From Sva-07 sp963747375 (GTDB lineage: Bacteria; Actinomycetota; Acidimicrobiia; Acidimicrobiales; Ilumatobacteraceae), in the NCBI GenBank assembly GCA_963747375.1, contig CAVVFL010000022.1, forward strand, positions 620,001 through 684,000: a stretch of 64,000 bases of DNA, in the 5' to 3' direction. The notes under the pieces are model-generated. The model was not told the DNA's origin, did no database searches, and saw only the letters and a list, made by a program, of their open reading frames with translations. Position numbers and translations under genes: made by a program. This document shows, one piece after another, positions 44,101 to 52,833 of this stretch (positions within the stretch are counted from its first letter, which is position 1; every line of letters starts with the position of its first letter).

Positions 44101-46215
44101 ATGGGGGTGTCCTTCGATGGCTGGGGAGCCGCGAACTTCAAGCGCTTGGCGGGGCAATTCGCGCCGGCGGTTGGGCTCGTGGCCGTGCAACTCGTCTTCT
44201 TCGGTATGCCCGCGGGCGCCTGGATTCGCGGCGTCGTCCTCGGCCTGCTGATCGCACTCCTCGCTGTCGGCATGGCGCTCGTCTACCGCGCCAACCGGGT
44301 GATCAACTTCGCCCAGGCCGACCTCGGATTCGTCCCGACGTCGCTCGCCGTCGGACTCATCGTGTTCTCGGGGCTCCCGTATCTGCTCGGCTTCGGCGTC
44401 GGCCTCGTAGCGGCCGTGGCACTCGGCGCCATCGTGGAGCTGGCGTTCGTGCGTCGATTCGCGAAGGCATCCCGGCTCGTGCTCACCGTGGCCACCATCG
44501 GGATCACGCAGCTGCTCGCGGCGTTCGCGTTGCTCGTTCCGCGCATGTGGGACCAGAGCGCCGCGTCCCAACGAATTCCGCCACCGGTCGACTGGAAGGT
44601 CACCGTCGGCTCCTTCATCCTGTCGGCCAACGACCTCATCGCGCTGATCGTTGCACCACTCGCGATGATCGGCGTGGCCGTGTTCCTCGGATCGACGCGG
44701 ATCGGCACCGCGATTCGCGGATCGGCGGAGCGCAGCGAGCGGGCATTGATGCTCGGGATCCCGGTCGCCTGGTTGTCGACGCTCGTGTGGGCGATCGCCG
44801 CAGGCCTGTCGTTCCTCGCATTGTTCCTGCGCGCCGGCATCCTCGGGGTCCCACTCGGCGCCGCGCTCAGCCTGACCGCGCTCGTGCAGGCACTCGCGGC
44901 CCTCGTCATCGGGCGACTCAGGCACCTACCGACGGTCGCCGCCTCGGCGGTGGCGCTCGGCATTCTCGAGTACGGCGTGGCCTGGAACGCAAGCACGCCG
45001 CTGCTGGTGATGCCGATCATCGGCGCAGCCGTCCTCGTGGCCCTGCTCCTGCAGCGCCGCCAATACGGCCGGGCCGATCGTGACGAGGCAGCCGGATGGC
45101 GCCTGGCGGACGAGGTCCGTCCGATCCGGCCCGCCGTGGCCAGGCTCCCCCTGGTCCGCCTCATGCGCTGGGGAACGGCAACCCTCATCGTCATCGGGCT
45201 CGCACTCATCCCGACCATGCTGCGCACCGACCAGATCATCAAGGCGACCGCCGTGGCCGTCTTTGCCGTCATCGGGCTCTCGTTGGTGGTGCTCTCGGGC
45301 TGGGCCGGGCAGATCTCGCTCGGTCAGATGGCCTTCGTCGCGATCGGGGCAGCCGTCAGCGCGAAGTGCACGATCACCTGGAATGTCGACATCACCCTTG
45401 CGTTGCTCGCCGGCGGTGCGGCCGGAGCGGCGGCCGCCTTGGTGGTCGGCCTTCCCGCGCTCCGGCTCCGAGGGCTCTACCTGGCCGTCACCACGCTCGT
45501 CTTCGCGCTCGCGGTGAACTCGTGGTTCCTCAATCGTCAGTTCTTCGGCTGGATTCCCCAGGAGCGAGTCGAGCGACTCCCGTTGTTCGGCCGCATCGAC
45601 ATCTCCACGCCGACACGCTTCTACGTGTTCACGCTCGTGGTGCTCACACTGGTCTTCGCCGCACTTCGCGGCGTGCGCCACAGCCGCACGGGTCGGGCGA
45701 TCGTCGCCTTGCGGGAGAACGAACTCGCCGCCCAGGCGTTCTCGGTGTCGCCTGTGCCGGTCAAGCTGACCGCCTTCACTCTCTCGGGGGCCGTTGCGGG
45801 CGTGGCCGGCGGATTGTTCGTCCACCTGAGCCAGAGCTTCGACCTCAGCAGCTACACCGCCCAGGAGAGCCTCAACGTGTTCACTGCCGCAGTGGTCGGC
45901 GGGCTCGGGTCGCTGTTCGGAGGCGTCCTCGGCGCGGTGTTCCTCCGTGGCAGCGAGTGGTTCATCACCTCGCCCGAATGGCGTCTGCTGTCGTCGGCGA
46001 TCGGTGTACTGATCGTGCTCTTGATCCTTCCCGGCGGTCTCGCAAGCCTCGTCATCAAGATTCGCGATCGCCTCGTGTCCCTCATCGTGACCCGCGGGAC
46101 GACGACCGTGATCGAGCCGGCGCCGACGACGACGGTCACCGACGAACTCGACGCTGCAGAACAACTCGCCGACGTCGGACGTCGCGACGACCTCGATGAT
46201 CGGACGACGGTATGA
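44101..46215 (+). CDS. Fused LivH-LivM branched-chain amino acid-type ABC permease
   Basis: 704 residues. The N-terminal half (about 30-330) has LivH features: GVVLGLLIALLAVGMALVYR and RVINFAQADLGFVPTSLAVG. The C-terminal half (about 360-660) has LivM features: VFAVIGLSLVVLSGWAGQISL, GQMAFVAIGAAVSA and VGLPALRLRGLYLAVTTLVF, LRENELAAQAFSVSPV. A single chain thus holds both membrane subunits, about 16 to 18 spans. ATG 44101 is used; stop overlaps the next start (ATGA). Confidence 0.9.
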   Translation: MGVSFDGWGAANFKRLAGQFAPAVGLVAVQLVFFGMPAGAWIRGVVLGLLIALLAVGMALVYRANRVINFAQADLGFVPTSLAVGLIVFSGLPYLLGFGVGLVAAVALGAIVELAFVRRFAKASRLVLTVATIGITQLLAAFALLVPRMWDQSAASQRIPPPVDWKVTVGSFILSANDLIALIVAPLAMIGVAVFLGSTRIGTAIRGSAERSERALMLGIPVAWLSTLVWAIAAGLSFLALFLRAGILGVPLGAALSLTALVQALAALVIGRLRHLPTVAASAVALGILEYGVAWNASTPLLVMPIIGAAVLVALLLQRRQYGRADRDEAAGWRLADEVRPIRPAVARLPLVRLMRWGTATLIVIGLALIPTMLRTDQIIKATAVAVFAVIGLSLVVLSGWAGQISLGQMAFVAIGAAVSAKCTITWNVDITLALLAGGAAGAAAALVVGLPALRLRGLYLAVTTLVFALAVNSWFLNRQFFGWIPQERVERLPLFGRIDISTPTRFYVFTLVVLTLVFAALRGVRHSRTGRAIVALRENELAAQAFSVSPVPVKLTAFTLSGAVAGVAGGLFVHLSQSFDLSSYTAQESLNVFTAAVVGGLGSLFGGVLGAVFLRGSEWFITSPEWRLLSSAIGVLIVLLILPGGLASLVIKIRDRLVSLIVTRGTTTVIEPAPTTTVTDELDAAEQLADVGRRDDLDDRTTV

Positions 46216-49145
46216 GCGCGCCGACCATGATGCAGAGTTTCCGCCTCGGGGTGCGGCACCCGATGACGTGGCTGCGCGAACTGTGCGGCGGGGAGTCGGC
46301 GTTTCCCTTGGTCGTGTTGTTCGGCTTGAACGCCGTCGACGAACTCGACCGGACCGCATTCGGCATCCTCCTGCCGGAGATCCGCGACGCCTTCGGCATC
46401 GACATCCAGACCGCGCTCGGCATCGTCGCCCTGTCGTCGATCGCAGCACTCGCTCTCCAGGTGCCGATCGCCCAGTACGCCGACAAGACGAATCGGATCC
46501 CGCTCGTCGTGTTCGGAGCCCTCGCATGGGGCTTCTTCTCGGGCATGACCGGTCTCGCCACCGGGCTCATCCTGCTCACGATCGCCCGCTCCGGATCATC
46601 GCTCGGCAAGGCCGTCATCGATCCCACCCACAACTCGTTGATCGCCGACTACTACCCCGTCGAAACCAGATCCCGGGTGTACAGCTTCCATCGTGCGGCC
46701 AACGCCGTCGGCGCGTTCGTCGGCCCGCTGACCGCCGGTCTGCTCGCCTACTACTTCGACTGGCGGGTGCCGTTCCTCGTCTTCGTGATCCCGACCGTCC
46801 TCTTCGCCGTGTTGGCCACCCGCTTGCACGAACCCACCCGGGGCCGCTGGGAACGACACGCCACCGGTGCGTCGCAGGAGATCATCGACACCGAGGAGGA
46901 GCCGCCCTCGTTCGCCGAGAGCTGGCGCACTGCCCACAAGGTGAAGTCGCTCGAACGGATCTGGTGGAGCCTTCCGTTCCTTGCGACGTCGCTGATCGGC
47001 TTCGTCACGCTCGCCTCGCTGCTCTACGACCAGAAGTTCGGTCTCAACGAACGCGGTCGCGGCGTCGCTGCCGCGGTCTCCGAGCCGTTTGCGCTCGTCG
47101 GACTCGTCGTCGGGGCGCGCATCGCCACCCGCCGATTCATCGGCAACGTCAAAGGCCTCATCCGCTTCGTCGCATCGATCGCGATCCTCACCTCGGTCGC
47201 GTCGGCTGGATTCGCGTTCGCCCCGAACATCTACATCGCCGTCGCACTCAACTGCGTGATCTCGGCCGCCCTCGCGATCATCGGACCCGGAGTACTGGCT
47301 GCGCTCTCGCTCGCGATACCGCCGCGAGCACGGGCGACCGGCTTCGCGATCGGTTCGCTGTGGGTGATCCCCGGCCTCGCCGTGCTGCCGATGATCGGAT
47401 GGGTGGCGGACAACTGGAGCATCGAGGTCGGAATGCTCATCCTGATCCCGATGTTCGTGATCGGGAGTTTCATCCTGCGCAGCGTCGCCGACGTGATCGA
47501 CGACGACATCGCCCAGGTGTGGCAGTCGACCGCCGCACGATCCGAAGTGCTCTACGACCGCCGCCGGGGCAACACCAACCTCCTGCTCCTGCGCGGCGTC
47601 GAGGCCGGTTACGACAACCGCACCGTGCTCCACGGCATCGACCTGCACCTCGACGAAGGCGAGGTCGTCGCTCTCCTCGGCACGAACGGGGCCGGCAAGT
47701 CCACCCTGCTCAAGGCGATCAGCGGCATCGTCGAGGCCGACCGCGGCGCCATCGTGCTCGACGGCCGAGACATCACCCACGCTCCTCCGAACGAAATCGC
47801 CGCGCTCGGCATCGTGCAGATGCCGGGTGGCAACGGCGTGTTCGGGTCGTTGAGCGTTCGGGAGAACCTCGAGCTCGCCGGCTGGACCAATCGGCGCGAC
47901 CCCGCAGGCGTCGAGTCGGCGACCGCCGAGGTGTTGGAGATGTTCCCGGTGCTCGCCAACCGCCTCGACTCCCCCGCCGCGAACATGTCGGGCGGCCAGC
48001 AGCAGATGCTCGCCCTGGCGATGAGCTTCGTGATGCGCCCGAAGGTGCTGCTGATCGACGAGCTGTCGTTGGGCCTCGCACCGGTCGTGGTCGGCCAGCT
48101 GCTCCCGATCGTTCGGCGGATGGCCGACGACGGTGTCACCGTCGTGCTCGTCGAACAGAGCGTCAACGTGGCGCTCACCGTGGCCGAACGGGCGTACTTC
48201 ATGGAGCGCGGCACGATCATGTTCGACGGCCCGACGAAGGAGCTGCTCGAACGGCCGGACCTGCTGCGCTCGGTCTTCCTCTCCGCTGCCGCGCGGTCCG
48301 CCGACGGAGCCGACCGACCCGCACGCACCGCGCCGGATCACACCGTGGCGCCGATCCTGTCGGTCAACGAACTCTCGGTGAGCTTCGGTGGTATCCGCGC
48401 CGTCGACAGGACCACCTTCGACGTCTGGCCGGGCGAGATCGTCGGAGTGATCGGGCCGAACGGGGCCGGCAAGACCACCGTGTTCGACCTCATCTCCGGA
48501 TTCACGCCGAGCAACGCCGGAACGATCACCCTGAACGGACGCAACATCACCACCATGAGTGCCGCGGGCCGTGCCGACCTCGGCCTCGGGCGCTCGTTCC
48601 AGGACGCCCGGCTGTTCCCGGAACTCACGGTGGAGGAGACGCTGGCGATCGCCCAGGAGCGGTTCATCGGCAGCCGCAGCGTGGCCGTCGCCGCACTGCA
48701 CCTGCCGATGGCCGTCGACTCCGAACATCACGTGGCGTTGCGGACCCACGAGCTGATCGAGTTGATGGGCCTCGGCGACTATCGCCATTCATTCGTGCGG
48801 GAGCTGTCCACCGGCACTCGTCGTGTCGTCGACCTGGCGTGCCTCGTGGCGCACCGGCCGGCGGTGATCCTGCTGGACGAGCCCACCTCGGGCATCGCTC
48901 AGCGGGAGGTGGAGGCGCTGTCGCCGGTCGTTCGGCGATTGCGTGACGAGATGGGGGCGAGTCTGGTCATCGTCGAACACGACATTCCGTTCGTGTCCGA
49001 GGTGTCCGATCGGTTGCTCGCACTCGAACAGGGCCGCGTCATCGCGAGCGGCCCACCCAACGACGTCCTGGAACACCCGGATGTCATCGAGTCATACCTC
49101 GGCACCTCTGGTGCCGCGATCGCCCGATCAGGGGGAACGGAGTAG
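46212..49145 (+). CDS. MFS transporter fused to two LivF/LivG-type ABC ATPases
   Basis: 977 residues, intact. Residues about 30-435 form a 12-span MFS domain (FGLNAVDELDRTAFGILLPE, VPIAQYADKTNRIPLVVFGA, VLAALSLAIPPRARATGFA). ABC 1 (LivF-like): Walker A GTNGAGKST near 490, signature MSGGQQQML near 592, Walker B VLLIDELSLG. ABC 2 (LivG-like): GPNGAGKTT near 748, signature ELSTGTRR near 864, Walker B VILLDEPTSG. Cotranslated with the fused permease. No frame break at either junction, and codon use is continuous, so this is a genuine three-domain gene. Confidence 0.9.
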   Translation: MSAPTMMQSFRLGVRHPMTWLRELCGGESAFPLVVLFGLNAVDELDRTAFGILLPEIRDAFGIDIQTALGIVALSSIAALALQVPIAQYADKTNRIPLVVFGALAWGFFSGMTGLATGLILLTIARSGSSLGKAVIDPTHNSLIADYYPVETRSRVYSFHRAANAVGAFVGPLTAGLLAYYFDWRVPFLVFVIPTVLFAVLATRLHEPTRGRWERHATGASQEIIDTEEEPPSFAESWRTAHKVKSLERIWWSLPFLATSLIGFVTLASLLYDQKFGLNERGRGVAAAVSEPFALVGLVVGARIATRRFIGNVKGLIRFVASIAILTSVASAGFAFAPNIYIAVALNCVISAALAIIGPGVLAALSLAIPPRARATGFAIGSLWVIPGLAVLPMIGWVADNWSIEVGMLILIPMFVIGSFILRSVADVIDDDIAQVWQSTAARSEVLYDRRRGNTNLLLLRGVEAGYDNRTVLHGIDLHLDEGEVVALLGTNGAGKSTLLKAISGIVEADRGAIVLDGRDITHAPPNEIAALGIVQMPGGNGVFGSLSVRENLELAGWTNRRDPAGVESATAEVLEMFPVLANRLDSPAANMSGGQQQMLALAMSFVMRPKVLLIDELSLGLAPVVVGQLLPIVRRMADDGVTVVLVEQSVNVALTVAERAYFMERGTIMFDGPTKELLERPDLLRSVFLSAAARSADGADRPARTAPDHTVAPILSVNELSVSFGGIRAVDRTTFDVWPGEIVGVIGPNGAGKTTVFDLISGFTPSNAGTITLNGRNITTMSAAGRADLGLGRSFQDARLFPELTVEETLAIAQERFIGSRSVAVAALHLPMAVDSEHHVALRTHELIELMGLGDYRHSFVRELSTGTRRVVDLACLVAHRPAVILLDEPTSGIAQREVEALSPVVRRLRDEMGASLVIVEHDIPFVSEVSDRLLALEQGRVIASGPPNDVLEHPDVIESYLGTSGAAIARSGGTE

Positions 49146-49148
49146 ACC

Positions 49149-50946
49149 ATGCAACCAGCACAGGCAGAGGGCGGCGGTTCGTCGTCCAGCAACTTGAAGA
49201 AGTGGGGCCCGATCGGCGCGATCGTGCTCGTCGTGGCCGCCGTGGTCGGGCTGGTCGTCGTCACGGGGGGAGACGACGGCGACGGCGACGCAACACCGGC
49301 CGACACGACCACCGCAGCCACCGAACCGGCCACCACCGAGGCGACGGACGCGACGACGCCGGCCGACACCACACCGGACGGCACCGAACCGCCCACCGAG
49401 CGGCGGCGGCGGCGAGGTGGTCTTCCCGCTGTCGTTCAGCCAAGCCGAGGAACAGGGCATCGACGTCGCGTGGGACGAACGCTGCGACACCACGACCGGC
49501 CAGCTCGCGATCCAATGGTTCTTCGCGCCGGAGTGCTATGCACCGTTCGAGGGAGACAACGGCGGTGCGACCACGCGAGGCGTCACCGCCGACACGATCA
49601 AGGTGGTCCAGTACCAGGGTCCCGACGACGACCCGATCATCAACTACCTGTCGGACGCGGTCGCGGTCGACGACACCAACGCCGAATCGGAGCAGACGAG
49701 CGCGTGACATGCTCGGCATGTTCGACCAGTTCTACGAAACCTATGGGCGCAAGATCGAGCTCGAGACCTACGTGAGCACCGGACTGGCCAACGACGAGGT
49801 CACCGCCCGCGCCGACGCCGTACGTATCGCCGAGGACTACGAGCCGTTCGTCGTGCTCGGAGGGCCGGCACTCACCAGCGCCTTCGCCGACGAGTTGACC
49901 GCTCGCGAAGTCATGTGCATCGGGTGTACGCCGGGCCAGCCGCCCGAGTGGTACGCCGAGCGCGATCCGTACGTGTTCGGTCTCGCGATCAGCGCCGCCC
50001 AGAGCCGCGCACATGCCCGCGAGTTCATCGCCAAGCAGCTGATCGGTGGCAACGCCGAGTACGCCGGCGACGAGGCGTTCACCACGCAGCCGAGAAAGTT
50101 CGGCCACGTGTACATCTCGTCGAGCCCCGAGTCGCAGACGATCGCCGACGAGTTCGCCGCCGGCATGACCGAGGACGGCGCTGACCTGGCGGAGATGTTG
50201 CCCTACACGTTGGATCCGGGAACGATCCAGTCCCAGGCGTCGCAGATCATCGCCAAGCTCAAGGCGTCGGGTGTCACGACAGTGGTCCTCGCGAGCGACG
50301 GCATCGCACCTCGCGACTTCACGAACGAGGCAACCGCTCAGGAGTACTACCCGGAGTGGGTGATCGTCGCACCCGCACTCTCCGATCTCACGGCCTTCGG
50401 TCGCACCTACGACCAGACACAGTGGGCCCATGCCTTCGGCGTGACTCACGGCGCCGCTCCGGTCACACCCGGAGATCGCCGGCTACTACGGGTTGTACCA
50501 ATGGTTCATGGGCAAGGAGGCGCCCGCCAAGGACACCATCGGGCTGCTGATGCCGAACTACTCGCTCCTGGCGGCGATGTTGCAGGCAACCGGCCCGGAT
50601 CTGACGCCGCAGAACCTGGCGAGACGCGTTGTTCGCGTACGGAGGCACGAAGCAGGCGATCAGCCAGCCGTACCTCACCTGGGGCGACAAGGGCTTGTGG
50701 CCGGACGTCGACTACAACGGTGTCGACGACGCCACCATCATCTGGTGGGATCCCGCTGCGACCGGGCCCGACGAGATCCGCAAGGAGGGCACGGGCATGT
50801 GGACGTTCGTCGACGGCGGCAAGCGGTACCTGCCGGGCGAATGGCCGACCGAGTCGAAGCTGTTCGACCCGGAGGGCGCGGTGACCCTGTACGCCGAACC
50901 GCCGCCCGGCGAAGCCCCGCCGTCGTACCCCAGCCCCGCCGGCTGA
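49149..50946 (+). CDS. LivK-like periplasmic-binding protein with membrane anchor (four frameshifts)
   Basis: About 590 residues. An N-terminal span (IGAIVLVVAAVVGLVVVTGG) replaces the usual lipobox, followed by a Thr/Pro/Ala linker. The binding domain has GVTADTIKVVQYQGPDDD, FDQFYETYGRKIELETYVST, YEPFVVLGGPALTSAFADEL, FGHVYISSSPESQTIADEFA and VVLASDGIAPRDF. Shifts near 49413, 49700, 50465 and 50625. It completes the ABC system with the two upstream fused proteins. Confidence 0.8.
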
Positions 50947-50955
50947 CCCCGTGTT

Positions 50956-50998
50956 CTCGTGAACAAGTGTGCGCCCTGGGCGCACACTTGTTCACGAG
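50956..50998. terminator. 20-bp perfect hairpin between convergent genes
   Basis: Arms 50956-50975 (CTCGTGAACAAGTGTGCGCC) and 50979-50998 are perfect complements with a 3-nt loop. It follows the binding-protein stop by 9 bp and contains the stop codon of the convergent phosphatase (50992-50994). Likely a bidirectional terminator without a U-tract. Confidence 0.75.
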
Positions 50999-51576
50999 TT
51001 GGGGAGGATGGCGGTTTCGTTGAAGGTCTGGAGGATCGGACGACCGCCACGAACCGCGATCCGACAGACCGACGCGTGATCGAGGTGGCAGTTGAACGAG
51101 ATGTCGATGCCGACGCCCAACGCCCACGCAACGGCGGACTTCATCGGCGAGACATGGCTCACGACCACGATGTTGGCGGCGTCCGCTCGTGCGAGCAGGT
51201 CCTCGCACGCGCTGCGGACGCGGACATCGAGGGTGGCCAGTGACTCCCCGCCGACGGGGGTGAAGTCGGGGTCATCACGCCAGCGCGACCAGATCTCGGA
51301 GGGCACGTCCGCATGCGGTGTGCCCTCGTACTCACCGTACGAGAGCTCCAGCCATCGGTCGTCGATCTCGACGGGTCGACCGAACTCGGCTGCCGTCTGA
51401 CGAGCCCGCTTGAGCGGGCTCGACACGACGAAGTCGACCTCGCAACGATCCTGGACGAAGGCGGCGACCGCAACGGCCTGTCGTTCCCCGTGGGCGTCGA
51501 GATCCTGGTCGAGACGCCCCTGCAGGCGACCTTCGAGATTGGCCTGCGTGCGGCCATGGCGGACGAGGATCAACAC
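50992..51576 (-). CDS. Histidine phosphatase family protein (phosphoglycerate mutase-like)
   Basis: 194 residues. The catalytic RHG motif is LILVRHGRTQANLEGRLQG; VVSSPLKRARQTAAEF carries the second arginine; WLELSYGEYEG the acid; and VVVSHVSPMKSAVAWAL the second histidine. Length and motifs suit a small cobC/GpgP-type phosphatase rather than glycolytic mutase. Substrate unknown. The stop lies inside the hairpin arm. Confidence 0.85.
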   Translation of the reverse strand: MLILVRHGRTQANLEGRLQGRLDQDLDAHGERQAVAVAAFVQDRCEVDFVVSSPLKRARQTAAEFGRPVEIDDRWLELSYGEYEGTPHADVPSEIWSRWRDDPDFTPVGGESLATLDVRVRSACEDLLARADAANIVVVSHVSPMKSAVAWALGVGIDISFNCHLDHASVCRIAVRGGRPILQTFNETAILPNS

Positions 51577-51615
51577 GCCCAGCAGTGTCGCACAGTGACG
51601 CGGACCCTCGTCACC

Positions 51616-52131
51616 TCAGCCGAACCGTTCCGGAACGGCGTCGAGTTGGCCATCGTGGAGGAACCTCTGTCGCCGGGTTCGATCACCGAGGTCGTTGTGG
51701 CGCCAGAGCCACACGCACAACGCGATCCCGATCGCCTCCAGTGCGAGACCCCACCACCCGCGGTCGGCCACCGGCAGCGGCGATCCGTCGAACGACCATC
51801 CGAAGAACGGCCACCAGAAGACCTCGGTGTTGTTCCAGGCGCCGTCGAACACGAGGTGCAGGATCATGCCGATCGGCAGCCCGAGCAGCATCTTGCGAAT
51901 CGGTTTGCGACCGGAGGTCGCCAGCATCAACACGGCGAGGAGCAGCACACTGACCGTGAGGCTGTGCAGTGCCCGTGCCCCACCGAGCAGACCGTCGCCG
52001 ATCGGGACGACCGAGCCGACGATCAACAAGCGATAGTCGAAGCGAGGGTCGCGGAACACGAGGCCGACCGTGACGATCGCGGTGCCGATGAACCAGAAGA
52101 ACACGATCAGACGATCAGGAGACGCCCACAC
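51616..52131 (-). CDS. Membrane-bound hydrolase-like protein
   Basis: About 171 residues. Spans: LIVFFWFIGTAIVTVGLVF, LTVSVLLLAVLMLATSG, LLGLPIGMILHLVFDGAW and ALEAIGIALCVWLW. The HSLTVSVL and ILHLVFDGAW blocks, with His and Asp in membrane context, recall the YdjM-like membrane-bound metal-dependent hydrolases. GTG 52131 overlaps the zinc-ribbon gene by 25 bp; GTG 52104 is an alternative start without overlap. Confidence 0.6.
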   Translation of the reverse strand: MWASPDRLIVFFWFIGTAIVTVGLVFRDPRFDYRLLIVGSVVPIGDGLLGGARALHSLTVSVLLLAVLMLATSGRKPIRKMLLGLPIGMILHLVFDGAWNNTEVFWWPFFGWSFDGSPLPVADRGWWGLALEAIGIALCVWLWRHNDLGDRTRRQRFLHDGQLDAVPERFG

Positions 52132-52814
52132 TCGGGGCACTCGGTGACGCCGGTCGCCGCTGCTTCGTCCTTGACCGTGTCGATCTCCGCGGCCGACAGC
52201 TCGAGGTGACATCCCTGACACTGCCTGCCCACCAGCGACGCCACTGCGACACCGAGCGCGGCGCGTTTGCGGTCGTACGTGGCGAGCAGCGAATCGGCGA
52301 TCGACGACCTGACCTCGACACGAGCCGCAGCGAGCCGTTCGAGTTCGGCGTCGATGTCGGACACCTCGGCCGCGAGGGCCCCATCGGCGAGCCGAAGCGT
52401 CCCGGTCACCGCCTCCTCCTGGCGGAGATGCTCGGCGAGCTGGTCGTCGAGCGCTGCTTGCTGCTCCAACGCTTCGAGTTCGACGACATCGAGTTCGTCG
52501 CCCTGTGCCTGGATTCCGTCGAGCTCGTGCATCAGCGCCTCGGCTTCACGCGGGGCGATGACGGTCTTCAGCTGCCGTTCGAGCCGCTCGCGGTGGGTCC
52601 GCAACTCGGCGCCGCGGGTCTCTGCGGCATCGATCGATTCGCCGAGCGCTGCGATCTGTGCAACGAGGGCCGCCCGTTCGCGCTCCCACTGCCTGGCCTG
52701 CTTCGTCGCTTCGGTGAATTCGTCGCGCAACGCAGAGTTCGCGCGGCGATGAGCGAGCTGATCGGCGGAGGTGTCGATCGTCTGGAGATCGAGGAGCAGT
52801 TGTGGGACGGTCAT
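52107..52814 (-). CDS. Zinc-ribbon coiled-coil protein (zf-RING_7/C4 type)
   Basis: 235 residues. Residues about 1-170 are a heptad-rich coiled coil (ADQLAHRRANSALRDEFTEA, LDDQLAEHLRQEEAVTG); the C-terminal C4 zinc ribbon is CQGCHLELSAAEID and CPECGRLLIV. Matches the conserved actinobacterial family of mycobacterial Rv2229c type, of unproven function. ATG 52814 chosen. Lies between the penicillin-binding protein and the membrane protein on one strand. Confidence 0.85.
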   Translation of the reverse strand: MTVPQLLLDLQTIDTSADQLAHRRANSALRDEFTEATKQARQWERERAALVAQIAALGESIDAAETRGAELRTHRERLERQLKTVIAPREAEALMHELDGIQAQGDELDVVELEALEQQAALDDQLAEHLRQEEAVTGTLRLADGALAAEVSDIDAELERLAAARVEVRSSIADSLLATYDRKRAALGVAVASLVGRQCQGCHLELSAAEIDTVKDEAAATGVTECPECGRLLIV

Positions 52815-52833
52815 CGACGCCCAGTGTGGCAGG

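Noticed and set aside
46596..48788. 730-codon minus-strand open frame inside the MFS-ABC gene
   Set aside because: Composition is low-complexity His/Arg/Asp and it opposes a gene with intact Walker motifs.
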